Assembly: GCA_020444245.1 (NCBI GenBank) | Contig: JAHLLI010000003.1 | Location: forward strand, 62,001-126,000 | Direction of reading: 5' to 3' | DNA: 64,000 nt | Origin: Actinomycetales bacterium | Lineage (GTDB): Bacteria > Actinomycetota > Actinomycetes > Actinomycetales > Cellulomonadaceae | Shown: positions 8,978 through 17,015 of the stretch, piece after piece | Position numbering within the stretch: position 1 is the stretch's first letter | Layout of the letters: each line of letters begins with the position of its first letter | Made by a program: the position numbers and the translations under genes | The notes under the pieces: generated by a model | Told to the model about the DNA's origin: nothing | Database searches by the model: none | Seen by the model: only the letters and a program-made list of their open reading frames with translations

Positions 8978-11539
8978 ATGCCCCCGTCCCTCGCCGACCG
9001 CCTGCCCGGGGGCGCCGACCCGGACGCGCTGTACGAGGCGTTCACCGCCTGGGCGACGGACCAGGGCCTGACCCTCTACCCGCACCAGGAGGAGGCCCTG
9101 CTCGCCCTGGTCACCGGGTCGCACGCGATCGTCGCGACCCCGACGGGCTCGGGGAAGTCGCTGATCGCGATGGCCGCGCACTTCGTCGCGCTGGCCCAGG
9201 GACGGCGCACGTTCTACACGGCGCCGCTCAAGGCCCTGGTCAGCGAGAAGTTCTTCGACCTGGTCGCCGCGTTCGGCGCGCAGAACGTCGGGATGATGAC
9301 CGGGGACTCCGCCGTCAACGCGGGCGCCCCGATCATCTGCTGCACCGCGGAGATCCTCGCCAACATCGCGCTGCGCACCGGCGACGGCACCGCTCTGGAG
9401 ACCGGGCACGTCGACGACCCCGCCGTCCCCGGCGAGGACGCCGTGGGCCAGGTGGTGATGGACGAGTTCCACTTCTACGCCGACCCGCAGCGCGGCTGGG
9501 CCTGGCAGGTGCCGCTCCTGGAGCTGCCCCGCGCGCAGTTCGTGCTCATGTCGGCCACGCTCGGTGACCCGACGTTCTTCGCCGAGGACCTGCAGCGCCG
9601 GACCGGCGTGGACGTGGCGACCGTGACCAGCGTCGAGCGCCCGGTCCCGCTGACGTACGAGTACGTCGTCGAGCCGGTGCACGAGCTGGTGGCCCGCCTG
9701 GTGCAGACCGGCCGCGCGCCGGTCTACCTGGTGCACTTCACGCAGAAGGACGCCGTCGAACGCGCGCAGGCGCTGCTGTCCACACCGGTGGCGAGCCGCG
9801 AGCAGCGCGACGCGATCGCCGCGGAGCTTGCCGGGTTCCGGTTCGGCACGGGGTTCGGCACGACGCTGTCGCGGTTCCTGCGGCACGGGGTGGGCGTGCA
9901 CCACGCCGGGATGCTGCCGCGCTACCGGCGGGTGGTCGAGCGCCTCACCCAACGCGGTCTGCTGACGGTGGTGTGCGGCACCGACACCCTGGGCGTCGGG
10001 ATCAATGTGCCGATCCGCACCGTCGTGCTCACGTCGCTGGTCAAGTACGACGGGCAGCGCATGCGCCACCTGTCCGCGCGCGAGTTCCACCAGGTCGCCG
10101 GCCGCGCAGGTCGCGCCGGCTACGACACGCTCGGCGAGGTCCTGGTGCTCGCGCCCGAGCACGTCATCGAGAACCGGGCCGCACTCGCCAAGGCCGGCGA
10201 CGACCCGAAGAAGGTCAAGAAGATCGTCCGCAAGAAGGCGCCGCCCGGTCAGGTGAACTGGACCGAGCAGACCTTCGAGCGACTGCGCGACGCGCCGCCG
10301 GAGCCCCTGACGTCGAGCATGACCGTGACGCACGCGATGGTGCTCAACGTGCTCGCCCGGCGCTCGGGCGACCCGGTCGCGGCGATGCGCCGGCTGCTCA
10401 CCGACAACCACGAGCCGGAGGCGAACCGTGGCCGCCTGATCCGCCAGGCCGTCCGGATCTACCGGTCGCTGCGCCAGAGCGGCGTGGTGGACCGGGTGCG
10501 CACCGCCGACGGCCACTGGACCGTGCGCCTGGCCGTCTCGCTGCCCGAGGAGTTCGCGCTCAACCAGCCGCTGTCGCCGTTCGCGCTCGCCGCGCTCGAG
10601 GTGCTCGACGCCTCGGCGACCACCTACGCGCTCGACGTGATCTCGGTGGTCGAGGCCACGCTCGACGACCCTCGCCAGGTCCTGGTCGCGCAGGAGAAGA
10701 AGGCCCGCGGCGAGGCCGTGGCCGCGATGAAGGCCGAGGGGCTGGAGTACGACGAGCGCATGGCGCTGCTCGAGGACGTCACCTACCCCCGCCCGCTGGC
10801 CGAGCTCATCGAGGCGACGTTCACCATCTACCGCCGCACCAACCCGTGGGTCGCCGACCACATCCCGTCGCCCAAGTCGGTGGTGCGCGACATGGCCGAG
10901 CACGGTGCGACCTTCACCGAGTACGTCAGCACGTACGGCCTCCAGCGCACCGAGGGCGTGCTGCTGCGCTACCTCGCCGACGCCTACCGCGCCCTGCGCC
11001 AGACCGTGCCGCCCGAGGCCCGCGACGAGGCGCTCGAGGAGCTGCTCGAGTGGCTCGGCGTCGTGGTCCGCGGCACCGACTCGAGCCTGCTGGACGAGTG
11101 GGAACGGCTCGCCGACCCGACGGCGACGCCCGACGCCGCGCCGCCACCGCCCACCGCGCTGTCGGCGGCGCCGCGCGCGCTGCGGGCCATGCTGCGCGGA
11201 GCCCTGTTCCGGCGAGTCGAGCTCGTGGCCCGCGAGGCCTGGGGCCCTCTGGGCGCGCTCGGCGACACGGACGCCGACGGCGCGACCTGGACCGCCGACC
11301 GCTGGCACGCCGCGCTCGACCCCTACTTCGACGAGCACGACGAGCTGCTGGTCGGCGGTGACGCGCGCGGCCCGCACCTGCTGATCGTCACCGAGCACCC
11401 CGGCCGGTGGGAGGTGCGACAGCTGCTCGACGACCCCGCCGGGCACCACGACTGGCACCTGGACGCGGTGGTGGACCTCGCCGCCTCCGACGAGGCCGGC
11501 GAGCCCGTGTGGCACCTGGTCGACGCGGGCAGGCTCTAG
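8978..11539 (+). CDS. DEAD/DEAH-box helicase with DUF3516 C-terminal region
   Basis: Superfamily 2 helicase of 853 aa. Walker A is ATPTGSGKS at 53-61, the DExH-type box is DEFH at 162-165, motif III is MSATL at 191-195 and motif VI is QVAGRAGRAG at 372-381. The rest is the actinobacterial DUF3516 region. It resembles Ski2/Mtr4-like and HelY enzymes, so RNA unwinding is the likely activity (inference). The start at 8978 has GAGGAT ending 6 nt upstream, which could be either a Shine-Dalgarno or a -10 element. Downstream ybaK follows after 24 bp. Confidence 0.92.
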   Translation: MPPSLADRLPGGADPDALYEAFTAWATDQGLTLYPHQEEALLALVTGSHAIVATPTGSGKSLIAMAAHFVALAQGRRTFYTAPLKALVSEKFFDLVAAFGAQNVGMMTGDSAVNAGAPIICCTAEILANIALRTGDGTALETGHVDDPAVPGEDAVGQVVMDEFHFYADPQRGWAWQVPLLELPRAQFVLMSATLGDPTFFAEDLQRRTGVDVATVTSVERPVPLTYEYVVEPVHELVARLVQTGRAPVYLVHFTQKDAVERAQALLSTPVASREQRDAIAAELAGFRFGTGFGTTLSRFLRHGVGVHHAGMLPRYRRVVERLTQRGLLTVVCGTDTLGVGINVPIRTVVLTSLVKYDGQRMRHLSAREFHQVAGRAGRAGYDTLGEVLVLAPEHVIENRAALAKAGDDPKKVKKIVRKKAPPGQVNWTEQTFERLRDAPPEPLTSSMTVTHAMVLNVLARRSGDPVAAMRRLLTDNHEPEANRGRLIRQAVRIYRSLRQSGVVDRVRTADGHWTVRLAVSLPEEFALNQPLSPFALAALEVLDASATTYALDVISVVEATLDDPRQVLVAQEKKARGEAVAAMKAEGLEYDERMALLEDVTYPRPLAELIEATFTIYRRTNPWVADHIPSPKSVVRDMAEHGATFTEYVSTYGLQRTEGVLLRYLADAYRALRQTVPPEARDEALEELLEWLGVVVRGTDSSLLDEWERLADPTATPDAAPPPPTALSAAPRALRAMLRGALFRRVELVAREAWGPLGALGDTDADGATWTADRWHAALDPYFDEHDELLVGGDARGPHLLIVTEHPGRWEVRQLLDDPAGHHDWHLDAVVDLAASDEAGEPVWHLVDAGRL

Positions 11540-11563
11540 GCCGCCCCGACTACGCTCGGACGC

Positions 11564-12058
11564 GTGGCCAAGCCGAAGCACCCGGCCGGGACACCGGCGA
11601 TCATCGCCCTCGAACGCGCCGGTGTCGCGCACACCGTCCACCCGTACGAGCACGACGCGACCAGCGCCGTCGGCTACGGCCTGGAGGCCGCCGAGGTGCT
11701 CGGCATCCCACCCGAGCAGGTCTACAAGACCCTCATGGCCGACGTCGACGGGACCCTGACCGTCGCCGTGGTCCCGGTCGCGGGCAAGCTCGACCTCAAG
11801 GCCCTCGCGGCGGCGGTCGGCGGCAAGCGCGCCTCGATGGCCGACCCCACGGTCGCCGAGCGCGTCACCGGCTACGTGGTCGGCGGCATCTCACCGCTGG
11901 GCCAGAAGACCGCCCACCCCACGGTGGTCGACGAGACGGTGGTGCTCTTCGACACCGTCTACGTCTCGGGCGGCCGCCGTGGCCTGGACATCGGCCTCGC
12001 ACCCGACGACCTCGTCGCGCTCACCGACGCGACCGTGGCCGACATCGCCCGCGACTGA
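11564..12058 (+). CDS. ybaK: Cys-tRNA(Pro)/aminoacyl-tRNA deacylase, YbaK/EbsC type
   Basis: Trans-editing enzyme that hydrolyses Cys misattached to tRNA-Pro by prolyl-tRNA synthetase. The 164-aa protein has the YbaK fold segments: TPAIIALERAGVAHTVHPYEH, VYKTLMA with the conserved lysine, VPVAGKLDLKALA and the C-terminal GLDIGLAPDDLV. The GTG start lacks a Shine-Dalgarno and has TACGCT at 11551-11556, 7 nt upstream, which suggests a separate leaderless transcript even though the helicase gene ends only 24 bp away. Confidence 0.92.
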   Translation: MAKPKHPAGTPAIIALERAGVAHTVHPYEHDATSAVGYGLEAAEVLGIPPEQVYKTLMADVDGTLTVAVVPVAGKLDLKALAAAVGGKRASMADPTVAERVTGYVVGGISPLGQKTAHPTVVDETVVLFDTVYVSGGRRGLDIGLAPDDLVALTDATVADIARD

Positions 12059-12074
12059 GGTCCACCGGGCCGGT

Positions 12075-12115
12075 GTTGAAGCGTTGGCCTCGCATACCGG
12101 GGCCAACGCCTCAAC
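12075..12115 (+). terminator. Strong hairpin after ybaK
   Basis: Two 15-base arms (12075-12089 and 12101-12115) pair with a single mismatch around an 11-base loop. The hairpin lies 16 bases after the ybaK stop and before dodecin. There is no T-tract, as is common for actinobacterial terminators. It may also protect the 3' end of the ybaK mRNA. Confidence 0.6.
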
Positions 12116-12213
12116 GGTCGAGGCCGCCCGCGGGCGTGGCGTCACGTGCGCGGTGTCGCACGCCCGGCTAGCGTGCCGGGCATCAGTGCACGACGAGGTG
12201 CAGGAGGAACGCC

Positions 12214-12426
12214 ATGTCCGATCACGTCTACAAGGTCGTCGAGGTCGTCGGGTCCTCGGCCGCAGGGATCGACGCGGCGGTCAACAACGCGGTGGAGCGC
12301 GCCGCCAGGACCACTCGCAACCTCGACTGGTTCGAGGTCACCGAGATCCGCGGGCACCTGGCCGATCAGGCGGTCGCGCACGTCCAGGTCACGCTGAAGA
12401 TCGGGTTCCGCCTCGACGAGGCCTGA
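12214..12426 (+). CDS. Dodecin (flavin-storage protein)
   Basis: Small 70-aa protein of the dodecin family, which forms hollow dodecamers that bind flavins and in some bacteria CoA. It begins HVYKVVEVVGSS and contains NLDWFEVTEIRGH and HVQVTLKIGFRL. The flavin-stacking Trp39, Arg46 and Gln58 are at the family positions. An excellent Shine-Dalgarno (GGAGGAA) precedes the ATG. It is monocistronic, isolated from ybaK by a hairpin. Likely role: flavin buffering in the cytoplasm. Confidence 0.95.
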   Translation: MSDHVYKVVEVVGSSAAGIDAAVNNAVERAARTTRNLDWFEVTEIRGHLADQAVAHVQVTLKIGFRLDEA

Positions 12427-12469
12427 CGGCCCGGCCGTACCACCTGCCCGGCCTCGGCCCAGTCGACGG

Positions 12470-12799
12470 TCAGCGAGCAGGGGGCACCGAGGGGACCGTT
12501 CCCCGCCCGCGACGTCGCAGGAACGCCGCGAGCACGGCGAACCCAGTGGCGAGCAGCCCCAGGACGAGGCCGAGCACCAGGGCGTCCATCGCCGAGTGGA
12601 GCTTGACGTAGAGCCATGGCCACGCCGCGTCGTCCCCCGGGCTCGCGCCGCGCGCGAGCATCTCGGTGACATACCAACGGTTGCCCCAGCGGATGAGCTC
12701 GGTCACCGCCCAGAGCCCGAGCAGCACCGCGCCGACGTTGCACCAGTAGATCGCGCGCTCGCGAGGTCCGCGCGGTCGCGCCGCCACCATGTCCTGCAC
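12470..12799 (-). CDS. Small membrane protein of unknown function
   Basis: A 109-aa protein I do not recognise. It has two predicted membrane segments, roughly residues 18-38 (around NVGAVLLGLWAVTELI) and 68-92 (MDALVLGLVLGLLATGFAVL), with an Arg-rich N-terminus and an Arg/Pro C-terminus. An internal ATG at codon 4 is an alternative start. It lies between dodecin (convergent) and the YccF gene on the same strand. Codon use and hydrophobic periodicity look real, but function cannot be given. Confidence 0.6.
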   Translation of the reverse strand: MQDMVAARPRGPRERAIYWCNVGAVLLGLWAVTELIRWGNRWYVTEMLARGASPGDDAAWPWLYVKLHSAMDALVLGLVLGLLATGFAVLAAFLRRRGRGTVPSVPPAR

Positions 12800-12865
12800 C
12801 GTTCACCCCCGCCTGCGGCCGTCCCCCGGCCACCGGACCTTTGTACCGTGCCCGGGGCGCCGGCG

Positions 12866-13258
12866 TCAGCGCACCGCGAAGGGTTGGTCGCTGGGCACGA
12901 TCTGCTTGCCCAGCGGGAGCAGCGAGATCGGGATGAGCTTGAGGTTCGCGATCCCCATCGGGATGCCGATGATCGAGACGAACAGCGGGATGGCCGTGAG
13001 CACGTGACCGATCGCGAGCCAGATGCCCGCGACGAAGAACCAGATCACGTTGCCGATCGCCGACCACGCGCCGGCGCCCGGCCGGTCGACGACGGTGCGC
13101 CCGAACGGCCACAGCACGTAACCGGCGATCCGGAACGACGCGATCCCGAACGGGATCGTCACGATCAGCACCGTGCACACGATGCCCGCGAGCACGTAGC
13201 CGAGCGCGAGCCACGCGCCGGCGAACACCAGCCAGATCACGTTGAGCAGGGTCCTCAC
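12866..13258 (-). CDS. YccF-domain inner-membrane protein
   Basis: 130-aa membrane protein with two repeats of the YccF domain: an N-terminal LLNVIWLVFAGAWLALGYV and a second copy SAIGNVIWFFVAGIWLAIGH. Each is followed by the conserved PFG(I) / PMGIA loop. The function of YccF proteins is unknown. The start is GTG; CACAGT lies 6 nt upstream, a weak match to a leaderless -10. The gene is upstream of the 109-aa membrane protein, with 66 bp between. Confidence 0.88.
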   Translation of the reverse strand: MRTLLNVIWLVFAGAWLALGYVLAGIVCTVLIVTIPFGIASFRIAGYVLWPFGRTVVDRPGAGAWSAIGNVIWFFVAGIWLAIGHVLTAIPLFVSIIGIPMGIANLKLIPISLLPLGKQIVPSDQPFAVR

Positions 13259-13352
13259 ACCGCCACTGTGCCCGCTGCGGGAGGCCGGCGGTATCCGGGA
13301 ACCCCCTGAGTCCGGACGGCTTGTCGACGTGGCGCCGCGGGCGGGCGACGCC

Positions 13353-14006
13353 TCAGTCCGCCCCGCCGGGCAGCACCCGGGGGTGCTCCAGGTCGGTCAG
13401 GTCGATGACGACGGTCGCCAGGTGCCGCGGGCGGCACTCCTCGAGGTAGAGGCGCTGACCCGCGACGTAGCGGTGCAGGGCCGGGTCGTCCGGGTCCGAG
13501 GGGGAGCCGTCGCGCGCGGCCATCCGCGCCACCGTCACCTCGAAGGGCGCGTCCAGGAACACCGACACGTCCCACACCGCGGCGAGCTCGCGCCGATGCA
13601 GGAAGATCCCGTCCACCAGCACCACGCCGTCGGGGGGCACGGGGGTCGGCTGGACGTCGACGGAGGCGTCCGCGCGATGGTCGAAGACCGCCGTCCGGAT
13701 CGGGTGGCCGGAGCGCGCCGGGGTCACGACGGCGGCACGGAACGCCGGCAGGTCGACCGAGTCGCCGTAGTACCCCTCCGGCGAGTCGGTCCCCTTGGCG
13801 TGACGCACGGCCGCCGGGTGGAGGAAGTCGTCCAGGCACACCCGCACCACGCCGCGCCCGCGCGACTCGAGCACCGCGGCGAGCCGGTCGGCGAACACGG
13901 TCTTGCCGACCCCGTCCACACCGTCCACCCCGACCAGCAGCGGGCCCTCGCCGGCCAGGTCGATCTCGCGCACCACCTCGTCCAGCACCGCCGCGTAGGA
14001 GTCCAC
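13353..14006 (-). CDS. Uridine kinase-like P-loop protein
   Basis: P-loop kinase of 217 aa related to uridine kinase/phosphoribulokinase-type NTPases. The Walker A motif is GVDGVDGVGKT at residues 26-36 (Lys35), followed by VCLDDFLHPAAVR, the Walker B-like GVVLVDGIFLHR and a lid segment with several Arg residues. It is best described as a uridine kinase-family protein; whether uridine is the true substrate is not shown. The start is assigned to GTG at 14006, immediately before DSYAAVLDEVV, because upstream codons look non-coding. It is divergent from the YggS gene across 60 bp. Confidence 0.8.
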   Translation of the reverse strand: MDSYAAVLDEVVREIDLAGEGPLLVGVDGVDGVGKTVFADRLAAVLESRGRGVVRVCLDDFLHPAAVRHAKGTDSPEGYYGDSVDLPAFRAAVVTPARSGHPIRTAVFDHRADASVDVQPTPVPPDGVVLVDGIFLHRRELAAVWDVSVFLDAPFEVTVARMAARDGSPSDPDDPALHRYVAGQRLYLEECRPRHLATVVIDLTDLEHPRVLPGGAD

Positions 14007-14066
14007 GGCCCAAGGGTGCCACGGCGCCGGCCGCCGGCTCCCCTGCAGCCCACTACAGTCCGGCCT

Positions 14067-14786
14067 GTGAGCACCCCCACGCCCGCCGACCAGGTCGCCG
14101 AGCGTCTGCTCGCCCTGCGCGCCCGGCTGGCGGCCGCCGCCGCGTCGGCCGGACGGCCGTCGGACGACGTGCAGCTCCTGCTGGCCAGCAAGACGATGCC
14201 GGTCCCCGTGGTGCGCGCGGCGGTGCTCGCCGGGGCACGGCTGCTGGGTGAGAACCGGGTGCAGGAGCTCGTGGCCAAGGCGCCCGAGCTGGCCGACCTG
14301 GCCCCGACCTGGCACGTGATCGGGCCACTGCAGTCCAACAAGGTGAACGCCGCGCTGCGCTGGGCCACCCGGGTGCAGTCCGTGGCCACGCTCGACCTCG
14401 CCGAGCGGCTCTCCCGTCGGTGCGAGGCGGTCGACCGCGACCTGGAGGTGATGGTCCAGGTCAACGTGTCCGGCGAGCCGACCAAGTCCGGCGTCGCGCC
14501 CGAGGTGGCTCTCGACCTCGCCACTGCCGTCGCCGCGCTGCCGCGGCTGCACCTGAGCGGCCTGATGACGATCGGCGCCCACTCCGAGGACGCCGGTCTG
14601 GTGCGCGCGGGGTACGCGCGGCTGCGCGAGCTGCGCGACGCCCTGGTGGCGAGCGGAGCACCCGGGACCGGCGGAGCGGCCGAGCTGTCCATGGGCATGA
14701 GCGGGGACCTGGAGCTCGCGGTGGCCGAGGGCGCGACCGTCGTTCGTATCGGTTCGGCCGTGTTCGGCCCGAGATCCGTCATCTGA
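14067..14786 (+). CDS. yggS: YggS/PROSC-family pyridoxal-phosphate homeostasis protein
   Basis: 239-aa PLP-binding protein of the alanine racemase N-terminal-like barrel family. The Schiff-base lysine is Lys42 in LLLASKTMP, followed by LGENRVQE, WHVIGPLQSNK and the C-terminal SMGMSGDLELAVAEGATVVRIGSAVFG phosphate-binding region (described piecewise). It buffers vitamin B6 and influences amino-acid metabolism; E. coli yggS mutants have altered Val/Ile pools, which is noteworthy beside the BCAA genes here (known biology, no link shown). The GTG start has TACAGT 7 nt upstream, a leaderless pattern. Confidence 0.95.
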   Translation: MSTPTPADQVAERLLALRARLAAAAASAGRPSDDVQLLLASKTMPVPVVRAAVLAGARLLGENRVQELVAKAPELADLAPTWHVIGPLQSNKVNAALRWATRVQSVATLDLAERLSRRCEAVDRDLEVMVQVNVSGEPTKSGVAPEVALDLATAVAALPRLHLSGLMTIGAHSEDAGLVRAGYARLRELRDALVASGAPGTGGAAELSMGMSGDLELAVAEGATVVRIGSAVFGPRSVI

Positions 14787-14824
14787 GCCGACCTTCGTGC
14801 TCTCCTTGAGGTGAGGAGGTCACC

Positions 14825-15268
14825 ATGGACGCCCATCGACGTTTCACCCGCTCCGGCGATGTCGATCACGTTCGCGGCCTTGAGGCCTGGCGCCCGATGC
14901 CGATGGGGACAGTAGGCCCCCACGACCGGAGCACGACCATGAACGTCCCGAGCAGCATCCTGCGAGACCGAGGCGACCACCCCTTCGTCCCGGCCGATGT
15001 CGCGCGGGCCGTCCTCCTGGCGGACGACGGCCTGTACGAGGCGGTCGTGGCCCGGCACGACCCGGACGCCCTGCACCGCAGCGGCGCGTGGCGGCTCCTG
15101 CGGCACGACGCCTGGACTCCCGAGGCCGTGGTCCCGGCCCGTGCCCTGCACTCCCTGCTCTCCGCCGTACGCCACCCGCTGGCCGGTCCCGCGGCCGCGG
15201 CCCTCCGCGACGGGATCGACGCGGTGGAGGCCGCTGCGGGCAACGGTTCCGGGCGGCACGCCGCCTGA
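14825..15268 (+). CDS. Hypothetical protein
   Basis: 147-aa protein that I do not recognise. It is soluble, Ala/Arg/His-rich, without signal peptide or membrane segment. The most structured part is residues 50-140 (helical, PADVARAVLLADDGLYEAVV). A very good Shine-Dalgarno (GAGGAGGT) sits just upstream of the ATG, which is the main evidence that this is a gene. It is 38 bp after yggS and convergent with the lipoate ligase gene, 11 bp from its end. A later internal ATG (codon 39, MNVPSS) is possible. Confidence 0.65.
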   Translation: MDAHRRFTRSGDVDHVRGLEAWRPMPMGTVGPHDRSTTMNVPSSILRDRGDHPFVPADVARAVLLADDGLYEAVVARHDPDALHRSGAWRLLRHDAWTPEAVVPARALHSLLSAVRHPLAGPAAAALRDGIDAVEAAAGNGSGRHAA

Positions 15269-15279
15269 CGGCAGGCCGG

Positions 15280-16329
15280 TCAGGGCACCCGCGCCGTCCA
15301 CTCCGGGGTGGCGAACCGGGTGCGCACCAGCTCCTCGGCCCGGGCACGTTCGAGCGGGGTGACCACACCGTCCACCGTGGCGTAGCGCGACCGGAAGTGG
15401 GCCTTGAACGCCTCGATCACGTCGGCCCGCGCCATCCCGGTCTGCGAGCGCAGCGGGTCGACGCGCTTGTTCGCGCTCGCGGTGCCCTTGTCGGAGAGCT
15501 TCTCGCGGCCGATCCGCAGCACCTCGAGCATCTTCGTGGCGTCGATGTCGTAGGCCATCGTCACGTGGTGCAGGACGGCGCCGCTGGCCAGGCGCTTCTG
15601 CGCGGCGCCGGCGATCTTGCCGGCCGGTGAGGCGATGTCGTTGAGCGGCACGTACCGCGCGTCGATGCCGAGCCCGCCGAGGGCCCCGAGCACCCAGTCG
15701 TCGAGGAAGGCGTAGGACCGCTCGAAGCTGAGCCCCTCGACCAACGAGGTGGGCACGGTGAGCGAGTAGGTGATGGTGTTGCCCGGCTCGATGAACATCG
15801 CCCCGCCGCCCGAGATCCGCCGCACGACGGTGATGCCGTGGCGCTCGGCCGCCTCGGCGTCCACCTCGTTGCGCAGCGACTGGAAGCTGCCGATCACCAC
15901 CGCCGGCGCGCCCCACTCCCAGATCCGCAGGGTCGGGTTGCGCGTCCCGGCCCCGACGGCCTCGGCCATCGCCTGGTCGAGTGCCATGTGCATCGCCGGG
16001 GACTGCGGGCCCTCGTGCACGATCTCGAACGTGTGGTCCTCCCAGCGCGTGGCGTGCCCGAGGGCGCGACGCACCGCGATCGCGACCGCCTCGGCGGTGA
16101 AGCCGACCATGACGACGTCGGCGCGCAACGCGTCCGAGACCACCGTGGTCAGGGCCGCGACGCTCGCGTCGGCGGGGTGGCCGACCAGGGCCGCGTCGAT
16201 GTCCTCGAGCGCCGTGTCCGGCTCGAGGAAGAAGTCGCCGCTCACCGCGACCCGCGCCAGCCGGCCGTCGGCGACCTCCACGTCGACCGCCACGAGCTTG
16301 CCGCCAGGAACCTTGTACTCACCGCGCAT
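15280..16329 (-). CDS. Lipoate-protein ligase family protein with N-terminal accessory domain
   Basis: Ligase that attaches lipoate, or a related short fatty acid, to E2/GcvH lysines. The catalytic part (about residues 95-349) has RRISGGGAMF (residues 170-179) and PAGKIAGAAQ with the conserved Lys238. Residues 1-85 look like the small accessory domain that is C-terminal in E. coli LplA (GGKLVAVDVEVADGRLARV, then GDFFLEP), so the order is reversed relative to that enzyme. The ATG at 16329 is chosen over an upstream TTG because AGGA is correctly spaced. The gene is apparently monocistronic. Confidence 0.9.
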   Translation of the reverse strand: MRGEYKVPGGKLVAVDVEVADGRLARVAVSGDFFLEPDTALEDIDAALVGHPADASVAALTTVVSDALRADVVMVGFTAEAVAIAVRRALGHATRWEDHTFEIVHEGPQSPAMHMALDQAMAEAVGAGTRNPTLRIWEWGAPAVVIGSFQSLRNEVDAEAAERHGITVVRRISGGGAMFIEPGNTITYSLTVPTSLVEGLSFERSYAFLDDWVLGALGGLGIDARYVPLNDIASPAGKIAGAAQKRLASGAVLHHVTMAYDIDATKMLEVLRIGREKLSDKGTASANKRVDPLRSQTGMARADVIEAFKAHFRSRYATVDGVVTPLERARAEELVRTRFATPEWTARVP

Positions 16330-16379
16330 CAAATCATCCTATGACTTGTCGCCGAGCTCGCAGGTCGAGGCGCCGCCCG

Positions 16380-16841
16380 CTAGTCCTCGATGACGTCGAG
16401 GCCCTGCTCCCGCAGCCGCGCGAGGTTGTCGAGCATCGTCGCGAGCTCGTCGGGGTCGTGGCTCTGCCACCCGTCGAGCTCGGCGACCACGCGCAACGGC
16501 GTGCGTGAGCGGTAGGACTGCGTCGGGTTGCCGGGGAACCGCTTGTCGGTGACGTTCGGGTCGTCCTCGAAGGGGCCGGTCGGCTCGACCACGTAGACGT
16601 GGCCGCGCCCCGGGTCCCCGGCGAGCGCGGCGGCGAGCTGCGCACCCCAGGCGGCCGTGGACTCCAGCGTGGTGAAGTAGATGTGGTTCGAGACCCGGCC
16701 CTGCTGGAAGTTGGAGCCACGGCCCGGGACGAGCTCGGAGCCGATCTCGAGCGCGAACCGCGTCCCGTGCAGGAACGGGCCCCGGACGTGGCTGTGGTGC
16801 TCGTAGGTGACGGGCGTGCGGGCGCTCGGCTCCTCGGCCAT
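16380..16841 (-). CDS. arr: Rifamycin NAD-dependent ADP-ribosyltransferase (Arr)
   Basis: 153-aa Arr enzyme that transfers ADP-ribose from NAD to the 23-hydroxyl of rifamycins, inactivating them. The family core is intact: LHGTRF (His25), NHIYFTT (Tyr55), AAWGAQLA and the strongly conserved VYVVEPTGPFEDDPN with TDKRFPGNPTQSYRSR. At this length it equals the small Arr proteins of Mycobacterium and other actinobacteria. It is a chromosomal neighbour of lplA and no mobile-element genes flank it, so it looks intrinsic rather than acquired. It is divergent from the ABC operon. Confidence 0.95.
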   Translation of the reverse strand: MAEEPSARTPVTYEHHSHVRGPFLHGTRFALEIGSELVPGRGSNFQQGRVSNHIYFTTLESTAAWGAQLAAALAGDPGRGHVYVVEPTGPFEDDPNVTDKRFPGNPTQSYRSRTPLRVVAELDGWQSHDPDELATMLDNLARLREQGLDVIED

Positions 16842-17015
16842 CGATGTGCCCCCTCAACCTCCGGTGACCGGGCCTCGGCACGGACGCCGGCCCGGCACGA
16901 CGCTACGCCCCGCCCCGCTCCGTCCCGTACCGTCCCGTCCGCCCGGGCATGATCAGGGTCGACTCCGGGATGACCCCGATGTACAGCAGTCGATCGATGC
17001 CCCGAGAATGGGCGC

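Noticed and set aside
8888-11653. Open frame of over 900 codons on the minus strand opposite the DUF3516 helicase
   Set aside because: It is a by-product of GC-rich codon bias (third-position G/C); the protein is Arg/Gly/His/Val low complexity with no known fold, while the plus strand has a perfect helicase.
16921-16955. CCGTCCCGT-type short repeats upstream of the ABC operon
   Set aside because: Only a few imperfect pentamer/hexamer repeats in C-rich sequence; no symmetry or spacing that would support an operator.
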